Assembly (NCBI RefSeq): GCF_029227915.1
Contig: NC_079883.1
Coordinates: forward strand, 32,428,001 to 32,492,000
DNA from: Hydractinia symbiolongicarpus
Lineage: Eukaryota; Cnidaria; Hydrozoa; Anthoathecata; Hydractiniidae
Length of the DNA: 64,000 nucleotides
Direction of reading: 5' to 3'
Part shown: piece by piece, positions 25,593 through 40,500 of the stretch
Numbering within the stretch: position 1 is the stretch's first letter
Layout: every line of letters begins with the position of its first letter
Program-made: the position numbers and the translations under genes
Notes under the pieces: generated by a model
The model's database searches: none
Seen by the model: the letters and a program-made list of their open reading frames with translations, nothing else
Told to the model about the DNA's origin: nothing

Positions 25593-28500
25593 GATTACAT
25601 TTTTGGTGAGACGTTGAATAAAAGCAGTTTAATCGCCCGCAAACGAAAACCCGCGATTTTGCAAAAATCCCGGGCTTGGCTTGTATAGTCCAATGTATAC
25701 AAACAAAGTACCCAGGGAGTAAACTGATTTCCCGAACGATTTTTTAAATAATTTCTGCACCAATAGAACAAATGAGAATTGTAGTATTCAAAAATGTTCA
25801 CATTTTTGATGAGACGCTGAATAAAAGAAGTTTAATAGCCGGCAAACGAAAACCCGCGATTTCCCGTAAATCCCAGGCTTGGCCCGTATAGTCGAATGTA
25901 TGCAAAGAAAGTACCCAGGGAGTAAATTCATTTCCCGAACGATTTTTTAAATTATTTTTTAATCACTGAAACGCTTGAGACTTGTAGTTTTCAAGAATGT
26001 TTTCATTTTTGATGAGACGCTGAATAAAAGAAGTTTAATCGCCGGCAAACGAAAACCGGCGATTTCCCGTAAATTCTGGAATCAGCCCGTATAGTCAAAA
26101 GTATACAAGGAAAGTACCCAGGGAGTAAACTCATTTCCCGAAGGATTTTTATATTATTTTTTAATCACTAAAACGCATGAGATTTGTAGTTTTCAAAAAT
26201 GTTTTCATTTTTGATAAGACGCTGAATAAAAGAAGTTTAATCGCCGGCAAACGAAAACCCGCAATTACCCGTAAATACAGGAATCGGCCCGTATAGTCAA
26301 AAGTATACAAAGAAAGTACCCAGGGAGTAAACTCATTTCCCGAACGATTTTTTAAATAATTTCTGCACCACTAAAACGAATGAGACTTGTAGTATTCAAA
26401 AATGTTTACATTTTTGGTGAGACGCTGAATAAAAGAAGTTTAATCGCCGGCAAACGAAAACCCGCGTTACCCTAAATCCCGGACTCGGTCCGTATAATTA
26501 AAAGTATACAAAGAAAGTACCCAGGGAGTAAACTGATTTCCCGAACGATTTTTTAAATAATCTCTGCACCACTAGAACGAATGAGACTTGTAGTGTTCAA
26601 AAATGTTTACATTTTTGGTAAGACGCTGAATGAAAGCAGTTTAATCTCCGGCAAACGAAAACCCGCGATTTCCCCTAAATCCCGGACTCGGCCCGTATAA
26701 TTGAAAGTATACAGAGAAAGTACCCAGGGAGTAAACTCATTTCCCGAAGGATTTTTTATATTATATTTTAATCACTAAAACGCATGAGACTTGTAGTTTT
26801 CAAAAATGTTTCGTTTTTCATGATACGCTGAATAAAAGAAGTTAAATCGCCGGCAAACCAAAACCTGCGATTTCCCGTAAATACAGAAATCGGCCCGTAT
26901 AGTCAACAGTATACAAAGAAAGTACCCAGGGAGTAAACTCATTTCCCGAACGATTTTTTAAATTATTTTTTCACCTCTAAAACGCATGAGACTTGTAGTT
27001 TTCAAAAATGTTTTCATTTTTGATGAGACGCTGAATAAAAGAAGTTTAATCGCCGGCAAACGAGAACCCGCAATTTCCCGTAAATACTGGAATCGGCCCG
27101 TATAGTCAAAAGTATACAAAGAAAATACCCAGGGAGTACACTCATTTCCCGAACGATTTTTTAAATTATTTTTTAATCACTAAAACGCATGAGACTTGTA
27201 GTTTTCAAAAATGTTTCATTTTTCATGATACGCTGAATAAAAGAAGTTAAATCGCCGGCAAACGAAAACCTGCGATTTCCCGTAAATACAGAAATCGGCC
27301 CGTATAGTCAACAGTATACAAAGAAAGTACCCAGGGAGTAATCTCATTTCCCGAACGATTTTTTAAATTATTTTTTCACCTCTAAAACGCATGAGACTTG
27401 TAGTTTTCAAAAATGCTTTAATTTTTGATGAGACGCTGAATAAAAGAAGTTTAATCGCCGGCAAACGGAAACCCGCGATTTCCCGTAAATCCCGAGCTTG
27501 ACCCGTATAGTCGAATGTATACAAAGGAAGTTCCCAGGGAGTAAACTGATTTCCCAACGATTTTCTAAATCATTTTTTAATCATTAAAACGCACGAGACT
27601 TGTAGTATTAAAAAATGTTTACATTTTTGGTGAGACGCTGAATAAAAGAAGTTTAATCGCCGGCAAACGAAAACCCGCGTTACCCTAAATCCCGGACTCG
27701 GCCCGTATAATTAAAAGTATACAAAGAAAGTCGGCAGGAAGTAAACTGATTTCCCGAACGATTTTTTAAATAATTTTTGCACCACTAGAACGAATGAGAC
27801 TTGTAGTATTCAAAAATGTTTACATTTTTGGTTAGACGCTGAATAAAAGAAGTTTAATCGCCGGCAAATGAAAACCCGCGATTTCCCCTAAATCCCGGAC
27901 TCGGCCCGTATAATTGAAAGTATACAAAGAAAGTACCCATGGAGTAAACTCATTTCCCGAAGGATTTTTTATATTATATTTTAATCACTAAAACGTATGA
28001 GACTTTTAGTTTTCAAAAATGTTTTCATTTTTGATGAGACGCTGAATAAAAGAAGTTTAATCGCCGGCAAACGAAAACCCGCAATTTCCCGTAAATACCG
28101 AAATCGGCCCGTATAGTCGAATGTATACAAAGAAAGTACCCAGGGAGTAAACTGATTTTCCGAACGATTTTTTAAATTATTTTTTAATCACTAAAACGCA
28201 TGAGACTTGCAGTTTTTAAAAATGCTTTCATTTTTGATGAGACGTTGAATAAAACAAGTTTAATCGCCGGCAAACGGAAACCCGCGATTTCCCGTAAATC
28301 CCGAGCTTGACCGGTATAGTCGAATGTATACAAAGAAAGTACCCAGGGAGTAAACTGATTTCCCAACGATTTTCTAAATTATTTTTTAATCACTAAAACG
28401 CACGAGACTTGTAGTTTTCAAAAATGTTTTCATTTTTGGTGAGACGCTGAATGAAAGAAGTTTAATCGCCGGCAAGCAAAAACCCGCGATTTCCCGTAAA

Positions 28501-31500
28501 TCCTGGGCTTGGCCCGTATAGTCGAATGTATACAAAGAAAGTACCCAGGGAGTAAACTGATTTCCCGAACGATTTTTTAAATAATTTGTGCACCACTAGA
28601 CCGAATGAGACTTGTAGTATTCAAAAATGTTTACATTTTTGGTGAGACGCTGAATAAAGGTAGTTTAATCGCCAGCAAACGAAAACCCGCGATTTCCCCT
28701 AAATCCCGGGCTTGGCCCGTATAGTCGTATGTATACAAAGAAAGTACCCTGCAAGTAAACTCATTTCCAGAACGATTTTTTAAAATATTTTTTCACCGTT
28801 AAAACGCATGAGACTTGTAGTTTTTAAAAATGTTTTCATTTTTCATGAGACGCTGAATAAAAGAAATTAAATTGCCGGCAAACGAAAACCTGCGATTTCC
28901 CGTAAATACCGAAATCGGCCCGTATAGTCAACAGTATACAAAGAAAGTACCCAGGGAGTAAACTCATTTCCCGAAGGATTTTTTAAATTATTTTTTCACC
29001 TCTAAAACGCATGAGACTTGTAGTTTTCAAAAATGTTTTCATTTTTGGTGAGACGCTGAATGAAAGAAGTTTAATCGCCGGCAAGCAAAAACCCGCGATT
29101 TTCCGTAAATCCTGGGCTTGGCCCGTATAGTCGAATGTATACAAAGAAAGTACCAAGGGAGTAAACTGATTTCCCGAACGATTTTTTAAATAATTTGTGC
29201 ACCACTAGACCGAATGAAACTTGTAGTATTCAAAAATGTTTACATTTTTGGTGAGACGCTGAATAAAGGTAGTTTAATCGCCGGCAAACGAAAACCCGCG
29301 ATTTCCCCTAAATCCCGGGCTTGGCCCGTATAGTCGTATGTATACAAAGAAAGTACCCAGGGAGTAAACTCATTTCCCGAAGGATTTTTATATTATTTTT
29401 TAATCACTAAAACGCATGAGACTTGTAGTTTTCAAAAATGTTTTCATTTTTGATAAGACGCTGAATAAAAGAAGTTTAATCGCCGGCAAACGAAAACCCG
29501 CGTTAACCTAAATCCCGGACTCGGCCCGTATAATTAAAAGTGTACAAAGAAAGTACCCAGGGAGTAAACTGATTTCCCGAACGATTTTTTAAATAATCTC
29601 TGCACCACTAGAACGAATGAGACTTGTAGTATTCAAAAATGATTACATTTTTGGTGAGACGTTAAATAAAAGCAGTTTAATCGCCCGCAAACGAAAACCC
29701 GCGATTTCGCGAAAATCCCGGGCTTGGCTTGTATAGTCGAATGTATACAAAGAAAGTACCCAGGGAGTAAACTGATTTCCCGAACGATTTTTTAAATAAT
29801 TTGTGCACCACTAGACCGAATGAGACTTGTAGTATTCAAAAATGTTTACATTTTTGGTGAGACGCTGAATAAAGGTAGTTTAATCGCCGGCAAACGAAAA
29901 CCCGCGATTTCTCCTAAATCCCGGGCTTGGCCCGTATAGTCGTATGTATACAAAGAAAGTACCCTGCAAGTAAACTCATTTCCCGAACGATTTTTTAAAT
30001 TATTTTTTAATCACTGAAACGCTTGAGACTTGTAGTTTTCAAGAATGTTTTCATTTTTGATGAGACGCTGAATAAAAGAAGTTTAATCGCCGGCAAACGA
30101 AAACCGGCGATTTCCCGTAAATTCTGGAATCAGCCCGTATAGTCAAAAGTATACAAGGAAAGTACCCAGGGAGTAAACTCATTTCCCGAAGGATTTTTAT
30201 ATTATTTTTTAATCACTAAAACGCATGAGATTTGTAGTTTTCAAAAATGTTTTCATTTTTGATAAGACGCTGAATAAAAGAAGTTTAATCGCCGGCAAAC
30301 GAAAACCCGCAATTACCCGTAAATACAGGAATCGGCCCGTATAGTCAAAAGTATACAAAGAAAGTACCCAGGAAGTAAACTCATTTCCCGAACGATTTTT
30401 TAAATAATTTCTGCACCACTAAAACGAATGAGACTTGTAGTATTCAAAAATGTTTACATTTCTGGTGAGACGCTGAATAAAAGAAGTTTAATCGCCGGCA
30501 AACGAAAACCCGCGTTACCCTAAATCCCGGACTCGGTCCGTATAATTAAAAGTATACAAAGAAAGTACCCAGGGAGTAAACTGATTTCCCGAACGATTTT
30601 TTAAATAATCTCTGCACCACTAGAACGAATGAGACTTGTAGTGTTCAAAAAGGTTTACATTTTTGGTAAGACGCTGAATAAAAGCAGTTTAATCTCCGGC
30701 AAACGAAAACCCGCGATTTCCCCTAAATCCCGGACTCGGCCCGTATAATTGAAAGTATACAGAGAAAGTACCCAGGGAGTAAACTCATTTCCCGAAGGTT
30801 TTTTTATATTATATTTTAATCACTAAAACGCATGAGACTTGTAGTTTTCAAAAATGTTTCGTTTTTCATGATACGCTGAAGAAAAGAAGTTAAATCGCCG
30901 GCAAATCAAAACCTGCGATTTCCCGTAAATACAGAAATCGGCCCGTATAGTCAACAGTATACAAAGAAAGTACCAAGGGAGTAAACTCATTTCCCGAACG
31001 ATTTTTTAAATTATTTTTTCACCTCTAAAACGCATGAGACTTGTAGTTTTCAAAAATGTTTTCATTTTTGATGAGACGCTGAATAAAAGAGGTTTAATCG
31101 CCGGCAAACGAGAACCCGCAATTTCCCGTAAATACTGGAATCGGCCCGTATAGTCAAAAGTATACAAAGAAAATACCCAGGGAGTACACTCATTTCCCGA
31201 ACGATTTTTTAAATTATTTTTTAATCACTAAAACGCATGAGACTTGTAGTTTTCAAAAATGTTTCATTTTTCATGATACGCTGAATAAAAGAAGTTTAAT
31301 CGCCGGCAAACGGAAACCCGCGATTTCCCGTAAATCCCGAGCTTGACCCGTATAGTCGAATGTATACAAAGGAAGTTCCCAGGGAGTAAACTGATTTCCC
31401 AACGATTTTCTAAATTATTTTTTAATCATTAAAACGCACGAGACTTGTAGTATTAAAAAATGTTTACATTTTTGGTGAGACGCTGAATAAAAGAAGTTTA

Positions 31501-34500
31501 ATCGCCGGCAAACGAAAACCCGCGTTACCCTAAATCCCGGACTCGGCCCGTATAATTAAAAGTATACAAAGAAAGTCGGCAGGGAGTAAACTGATTTCCC
31601 GAACGATTTTTTAAATAATTTTTGCACCACTAGAACGAATGAGACTTGTAGTATTCAAAAATGTTTACATTTTTGGTGAGACGCTGAATAAAAGAAGTTT
31701 AATCGCCGGCAAATGAAAACCCGCGATTTCCCCTAAATCCCGGACTCGGCCCGTATAATTGAAAGTATACAAAGAAAGTACCCATGGAGTAAACTCATTT
31801 CCCGAAGGATTTTTTATATTATATTTTAATCACTAAAACGTATGAGACTTTTAGTTTTCAAAAATGTTTTCATTTTTGATGAGACGCTGAATAAAAGAAG
31901 TTTAATCGCCGGCAAACGAAAACCCGCAATTTCCTGTAAATACCGAAATCGGCCCGTATAGTCGAATGTATACAAAGAAAGTACCCAGGGAGTAAACTGA
32001 TTTTCCGAACGATTTTTTAAATTATTTTTTAATCACTAAAACGCATGAGACTTGCAGTTTTTAAAAATGCTTTCATTTTTGATGAGACGTTGAATAAAAC
32101 AAGTTTAATCGCCGGCAAACGGAAACCCGCGATTTCCCGTAAATCCCGAGCTTGACCGGTATAGTCGAATGTATACAAAGAAAGTACCCAGGGAGTAAAC
32201 TGATTTCCCAACGATTTTCTAAATTATTTTTTAATCACTAAAACGCACGAGACTTGTAGTTTTCAAAAATGTTTTCATTTTTGGTGAGACGCTGAATGAA
32301 AGAAGTTTAATCGCCGGCAAGCAAAAACCCGCAATTTCCCGTAAATCCTAGGCTAGGCCCGTATAGTCGAATGTATACAAAGAAAGTACCCAGGGAGTAA
32401 ACTGATTTCCCGAACGATTTTTTAAATAATTTTTGCACCACTAGAACGAATGAGACTTGTAGTATTCAAAAATGTTTACATTTTTGGTGAGACGCTGAAT
32501 AAAGGTAGTTTAATCGCCGGCAAACGAAAACCCACGATTTCCCCTAAATCCTGGGCTTGGCCCGTATAGTCGTATGTATACAAAGAAAGTACCCTGCAAG
32601 TAAACTCATTTCCAGAACGATTTTTTAAATTATTTTTTCACCGTTAAAACGCATGAGACTTGTAGTTTTCAAAAATGTTTTCATTTTTCATGAGACGCTG
32701 AATAAAAGAAATTAAATTGCCGGCAAACGAAAACCGGCGATTTCCCGTAAATTCTGGAATCGGCCCGTATAGTCAAAAGTATACAAGGAAAGTACCCAGG
32801 GAGTAAACTCATTTCCCGAAGGATTTTTATATTATTTTTTAATCACTAAAACGCATGAGACTTGTAGTTTTCAAAAATGTTTTCATTTTTGATAAGACGC
32901 TGAATAAAAGAAGTTTAATCGCCGGCAAACGAAAACCCGCAATTACCCGTAAATACCGGAATCGGCCCGTATAGTCAAAAGTATACAAAGAAAGTACCCA
33001 GGGAGTAAACTCATTTCCCAAACGATTTCTTAAATTATTTTTTTACCAATAAAACGCATGAGACTTGTAGTTTTCAAAAATCGTTTAATTTTTGATGAGA
33101 CGCTGACTAAAAGAAGTTTAATCGCCGGCAAACGAAAACCCGCGATTTCCCGTAAATCCCGGGCTTGGCCGTATAGTCGAATGTATACAAAGAAAGTACC
33201 CAGGGAGTAAATTGATTTCCCGAACGATTTTTTAAATAATTTCTGCACCACTAGAACGAATGAGACTTGTAGTATTCAAAAATGTTTACATTTTTGGTGA
33301 GACGCTGAATAAAAGAAGTTTAATCGCCGGCAAACGAAAACCCGCGTTAACCTAAATCCCGGACTCGGCCCGTATAATTAAAAGTGTACAAAGAAAGTAC
33401 CCAGGGAGTAAACTGATTTCCCGAACGATTTTTTAAATAATCTCTGCACCACTAGAACGAATGAGACTTGTAGTATTCAAAAATGATTACATTTTTGATG
33501 AGACGCTGAATAAAAGAAGTTTAATAGCCGGCAAACGAAAACCCGCGATTTCCCGTAAATCCCAGGCTTGGCCCGTATAGTCGAATGTATGCAAAGAAAG
33601 TACCCAGGGAGTAAATTCATTTCCCGAACGATTTTTTAAATTATTTTTTAATGACTGAAACGCTTGAGACTTGTAGTTTTCAAGAATGTTTTCATTTTTG
33701 ATGAGACGCTGAATAAAAGAAGTTTAATCGCCGGCAAACAAAAACCGGCGATTTCCCGTAAATTCTGGAATCAGCCCGTATAGTCAAAAGTATACAAGGA
33801 AAGTACCCAGGGAGTAAACTCATTTCCCGAAGGATTTTTATATTATTTTTTAATCACTAAAACGCATGAGATTTGTAGTTTTCAAAAATGTTTTCATTTT
33901 TGATAAGACGCTGAATAAAAGAAGTTTAATCGCCGGCAAACGAAAACCCGCAATTACCCGTAAATACAGGAATCGGCCCGTATAGTCAAAAGTATACAAA
34001 GAAAGTACCCAGGGAGTAAACTTATTTCCCGAACGATTTTTTAAATAATTTCTGCACCACTAAAACGAATGAGACTTGTAGTATTCAAAAATGTTTACAT
34101 TTTTGGTGAGACGCTGAATAAAAGAAGTTTAATCGCCGGCAAACGAAAACCCGCGTTACCCTAAATCCCGGACTCGGTCCGTATAATTAAAAGTATACAA
34201 AGAAAGTACCCAGGGAGTAAACTGATTTCCCGAACGATTTTTTAAATAATCTCTGCACCACTAGAACGAATGAGACTTGTAGTGTTCAAAAATGTTTACA
34301 TTTTTGGTAAGACGCTGAATGAAAGCAGTTTAATCTCCGGCAAACGAAAACCCGCGATTTCCCCTAAATCCCGGACTCGGCCCGTATAATTGAAAGTATA
34401 CAGAGAAAGTACCCAGGGAGTAAACTCATTTCCCGAAGGATTTTTATTTTATATTTTAATCACTAAAACGCATGAGACTTGTAGTTTTCAAAAATGTTTC

Positions 34501-37500
34501 GTTTTTCATGATACGCTGAATAAAAGAAGTTAAATCGCCGGCAAACCAAAACCTGCGATTTCCCGTAAATACAGAAATCGGCCCGTATAGTCAACAGTAT
34601 ACAAAGAAAGTACCCAGGGAGTAAACTCATTTCCCGAACGATTTTTTAAATTATTTTTTCACCTCTAAAACGCATGAGACTTGTAGTATTAAAAAATGTT
34701 CACATTTTTGATGAGACGCTGAATAAAAGAAGTTTAATAGCCGGCAAACGAAAACCCGCGATTTCCCGTAAATCCCAGGCTTGGCCCGTATAGTCGAATG
34801 TATGCAAAGAAAGTACCCAGGGAGTAAATTCATTTCCCGAACGATTTTTTAAATTATTTTTTAATGACTGAAACGCTTGAGACTTGTAGTTTTCAAGAAT
34901 GTTTTCATTTTTGATGAGACGCTGAATAAAAGAAGTTTAATCGCCGGCAAACGAAAACCGGCGATTTCCCGTAAATTCTGGAATCAGCCCGTATAGTCAA
35001 AAGTATACAAGGAAAGTACCCAGGGAGTAAACTCATTTCCCGAAGGATTTTTATATTATTTTTTAATCACTAAAACGCATGAGATTTGTAGTTTTCAAAA
35101 ATGTTTCGTTTTTCATGATACGCTGAATAAAAGAAGTTAAATCGCCGGCAAACCAAAACCTGCGATTTCCCGTAAATACAGAAATCGGCCCGTATAGTCA
35201 ACAGTATACAAAGAAAGTACCCAGGGAGTAAACTCATTTCCCGAACGATTTTTTAAATTATTTTTTCACCTCTAAAACGCATGAGACTTGTAGTTTTCAA
35301 AAATGTTTTCATTTTTGATGAGACGCTGAATAAAAGAAGTTTAATCGCCGGCAAACGAGAACCCGCAATTTCCCGTAAATACTGGAATCGGCCCGTATAG
35401 TCAAAAGTATACAAAGAAAATACCCAGGGAGTACACTCATTTCCCGAACGATTTTTTAAATTATTTTTTAATCACTAAAACGCATGAGACTTGTAGTTTT
35501 CAAAAATGTTTCATTTTTAATGATACGCTGAATAAAAGAAGTTAAATCGCCGGCAAACGAAAACCTGCGATTTCCCGTAAATACAGAAATCGGCCCGTAT
35601 AGTCAACAGTATACAAAGAAAGTACCCAGGGAGTAATCTCATTTCCCGAACGATTTTTTAAATTATTTTTTCACCTCTAAAACGCATGAGACTTGTAGTT
35701 TTCAAAAATGCTTTCATTTTTGATGAGACGCTGAATAAAAGAAGTTTAATCGCCGGCAAACGGAAACCCGCGATTTCCCGTAAATCCCGAGCTTGACCCG
35801 TATAGTCGAATGTATACAAAGGAAGTTCCCAGGGAGTAAACTGATTTCCCAACGATTTTCTAAATTATTTTTTAATCATTAAAACGCACGAGACTTGTAG
35901 TATTAAAAAATGTTTACATTTTTGGTGAGACGCTGAATAAAAGAAGTTTAATCGCCGGCAAACGAAAACCCGCGTTACCCTAAATCCCGGACTCGGCCCG
36001 TATAATTAAAAGTATACAAAGAAAGTCGGCAGGGAGTAAACTGATTTCCCGAACGATTTTTTAAATAATTTTTGCACCACTAGAACGAATGAGACTTGTA
36101 GTATTCAAGAATGTTTACATTTTTGGTGAGACGCTGAATAAAAGAAGTTTAATCGCCGGCAAATGAAAACCCGCGATTTCCCCTAAATCCCGGACTCGGC
36201 CCGTATAATTGAAAGTATACAAAGAAAGTACCCATGGAGTAAACTCATTTCCCGAAGGATTTTTTATATTATATTTTAATCACTAAAACGTATGAGACTT
36301 TTAGTTTTCAAAAATGTTTTCATTTTTGATGAGACGCTGAATAAAACAAGTTTAATCGCCGGCAAACGGAAACCCGCGATTTCCCGTAAATCCCGAGCTT
36401 GACCGGTATAGTCGAATGTATACAAAGAAAGTACCCAGGGAGTAAACTAATTTCCCAACGATTTTCTAAATTATTTTTTAATCACTAAAACGCACGAGAC
36501 TTGTAGTTTTCAAAAATGTTTTCATTTTTGGTGAGACGCTGAATGAAAGAAGTTTAATCGCCGGCAAGCAAAAACCCGCGATTTCCCGTAAATCTTGGGC
36601 TTGGCCCGTATAGTCGAATGTATACAAAGAAAGTACCCATGGAGTAAACTGATTTCCCGAACGATTTTTTAAATAATTTGTGCACCACTAGACCGAATGA
36701 GACTTGTAGTATTCAAAAATGTTTACATTTTTGGTGAGACGCTGAATAAAGGTAGTTTAATCGCCGGCAAACGAAAACCCGCGATTTCCCCTAAATCCCG
36801 GGCTTGGCCCGTATAGTCGTATGTATACAAAGAAAGTACCCTGCAAGTAAACTCATTTCCAGAACGATTTTTTAAAATATTTTTTCACCGTTAAAACGCA
36901 TGAGACTTGTAGTTTTCAAAAATGTTTTCATTTTTCATGAGACGCTGAATAAAAGAAATTAAATTGCCGGCAAACGAAGACCTGCGATTTCCCGTAAATA
37001 CCGAAATCGGCCCGTATAGTCAACAGTATACAAAGAAAGTACCCAGGGAGTAAACTCATTTCCCGAAGGATTTTTTAAATTATTTTTTCACCTCTAAAAC
37101 GCATGAGACTTGTAGTTTTCAAAAATGTTTTTTTTTTTGATGAGACGCTGAATAAAAGAAGTTTAATCGCCGGCAAACGAAAACCCGCAATTACCCGTAA
37201 ATACCGGAATCGGCCCGTATAGTCAAAAGTATACAAAGAAAGTACCCAGGGAGTAAACTCATTTCCCAAACGATTTTTTAAATTATTTTTTTACCAATAA
37301 AACGCATGAGACTTGTAGTTTTCAAAAATCGTTTAATTTTTGATGAGACGCTGACTAAAAGAAGTTTAATCGCCGGCAAACGAAAACCCGCGATTTCCCG
37401 TAAATCCCGGGCTTGGCCGTATAGTCGAATGTATACAAAGAAAGTACCCAGGGAGTAAATTGATTTCCCGAACGATTTTTTAAATAATTTCTGCACCACT

Positions 37501-40500
37501 AGAACGAATGAGACTTGTAGTATTCAAAAATGTTTACATTTTTGGTGAGACGCTGAATAAAAGAAGTTTAATCGCCGGCAAACGAAAACCCGCGTTAACC
37601 TAAATCCCGGACTCGGCCCGTATAATTAAAAGTGTACAAAGAAAGTACCCAGGGAGTAAACTGATTTCCTGAACGATTTTTTAAATAATCTCTGCACCAC
37701 TAGAACGAATGAGACTTGTAGTATTCAAAAATGATTACATTTTTGATGAGACGCTGAATAAAAGAAGTTTAATAGCCGGCAAACGAAAACCCGCGATTTC
37801 CCGTAAATCCCAGGCTTGGCCCGTATAGTCGAATGTATGCAAAGAAAGTACCCAGGGAGTAAATTCATTTCCCGAACGATTTTTTAAATTATTTTTTAAT
37901 GACTGAAACGCTTGAGACTTGTAGTTTTCAAGAATGTTTTCATTTTTGATGAGACGCTGAATAAAAGAAGTTTAATCGCCGGCAAACAAAAACCGGCGAT
38001 TTCCCGTAAATTCTGGAATCAGCCCGTATAGTCAAAAGTATACAAGGAAAGTACCCAGGGAGTAAACTCATTTCCCGAAGGATTTTTATATTATTTTTTA
38101 ATCACTAAAACGCATGAGATTTGTAGTTTTCAAAAATGTTTTCATTTTTGATAAGACGCTGAATAAAAGAAGTTTAATCGCCGGCAAACGAAAACCCGCA
38201 ATTACCCGTAAATACAGGAATCGGCCCGTATAGTCAAAAGTATACAAAGAAAGTACCCAGGGAGTAAACTTATTTCCCGAACGATTTTTTAAATAATTTC
38301 TGCACCACTAAAACGAATGAGACTTGTAGTATTCAAAAATGTTTACATTTTTGGTGAGACGCTGAATAAAAGAAGTTTAATCGCCGGCAAACGAAAACCC
38401 GCGTTACCCTAAATCCCGGACTCGGTCCGTATAATTAAAAGTATACAAAGAAAGTACCCAGGGAGTAAACTGATTTCCCGAACGATTTTTTAAATAATCT
38501 CTGCACCACTAGAACGAATGAGACTTGTAGTGTTCAAAAATGTTTACATTTTTGGTAAGACGCTGAATGAAAGCAGTTTAATCTCCGGCAAACGAAAACC
38601 CGCGATTTCCCCTAAATCCCGGACTCGGCCCGTATAATTGAAAGTATACAGAGAAAGTACCCAGGGAGTAAACTCATTTCCCGAAGGATTTTTATTTTAT
38701 ATTTTAATCACTAAAACGCATGAGACTTGTAGTTTTCAAAAATGTTTCGTTTTTCATGATACGCTGAATAAAAGAAGTTAAATCGCCGGCAAACCAAAAC
38801 CTGCGATTTCCCGTAAATACAGAAATCGGCCCGTATAGTCAACAGTATACAAAGAAAGTACCCAGGGAGTAAACTCATTTCCCGAACGATTTTTTAAATT
38901 ATTTTTTCACCTCTAAAACGCATGAGACTTGTAGTATTAAAAAATGTTCACATTTTTGATGAGACGCTGAATAAAAGAAGTTTAATAGCCGGCAAACGAA
39001 AACCCGCGATTTCCCGTAAATCCCAGGCTTGGCCCGTATAGTCGAATGTATGCAAAGAAAGTACCCAGGGAGTAAATTCATTTCCCGAACGATTTTTTAA
39101 ATTATTTTTTAATGACTGAAACGCTTGAGACTTGTAGTTTTCAAGAATGTTTTCATTTTTGATGAGACGCTGAATAAAAGAAGTTTAATCGCCGGCAAAC
39201 GAAAACCGGCGATTTCCCGTAAATTCTGGAATCAGCCCGTATAGTCAAAAGTATACAAGGAAAGTACCCAGGGAGTAAACTCATTTCCCGAAGGATTTTT
39301 ATATTATTTTTTAATCACTAAAACGCATGAGATTTGTAGTTTTTAAAAATGTTTCGTTTTTCATGATACGCTGAATAAAAGAAGTTAAATCGCCGGCAAA
39401 CCAAAACCTGCGATTTCCCGTAAATACAGAAATCGGCCCGTATAGTCAACAGTATACAAAGAAAGTACCCAGGGAGTAAACTCATTTCCCGAACGATTTT
39501 TTAAATTATTTTTTCACCTCTAAAACGCATGAGACTTGTAGTTTTCAAAAATGTTTTCATTTTTGATGAGACGCTGAATAAAAGAAGTTTAATCGCCGGC
39601 AAACGAGAACCCGCAATTTCCCGTAAATACTGGAATCGGCCCGTATAGTCAAAAGTATACAAAGAAAATACCCAGGGAGTACACTCATTTCCCGAACGAT
39701 TTTTTAAATTATTTTTTAATCACTAAAACGCATGAGACTTGTAGTTTTCAAAAATGTTTCATTTTTAATGATACGCTGAATAAAAGAAGTTAAATCGCCG
39801 GCAAACGAAAACCTGCGATTTCCCGTAAATACAGAAATCGGCCCGTATAGTCAACAGTATACAAAGAAAGTACCCAGGGAGTAATCTCATTTCCCGAACG
39901 ATTTTTTAAATTATTTTTTCACCTCTAAAACGCATGAGACTTGTAGTTTTCAAAAATGCTTTCATTTTTGATGAGACGCTGAATAAAAGAAGTTTAATCG
40001 CCGGCAAACGGAAACCCGCGATTTCCCGTAAATCCCGAGCTTGACCCGTATAGTCGAATGTATACAAAGGAAGTTCCCAGGGAGTAAACTGATTTCCCAA
40101 CGATTTTCTAAATTATTTTTTAATCATTAAAACGCACGAGACTTGTAGTATTAAAAAATGTTTACATTTTTGGTGAGACGCTGAATAAAAGAAGTTTAAT
40201 CGCCGGCAAACGAAAACCCGCGTTACCCTAAATCCCGGACTCGGCCCGTATAATTAAAAGTATACAAAGAAAGTCGGCAGGGAGTAAACTGATTTCCCGA
40301 ACGATTTTTTAAATAATTTTTGCACCACTAGAACGAATGAGACTTGTAGTATTCAAGAATGTTTACATTTTTGGTGAGACGCTGAATAAAAGAAGTTTAA
40401 TCGCCGGCAAATGAAAACCCGCGATTTCCCCTAAATCCCGGACTCGGCCCGTATAATTGAAAGTATACAAAGAAAGTACCCATGGAGTAAACTCATTTCC

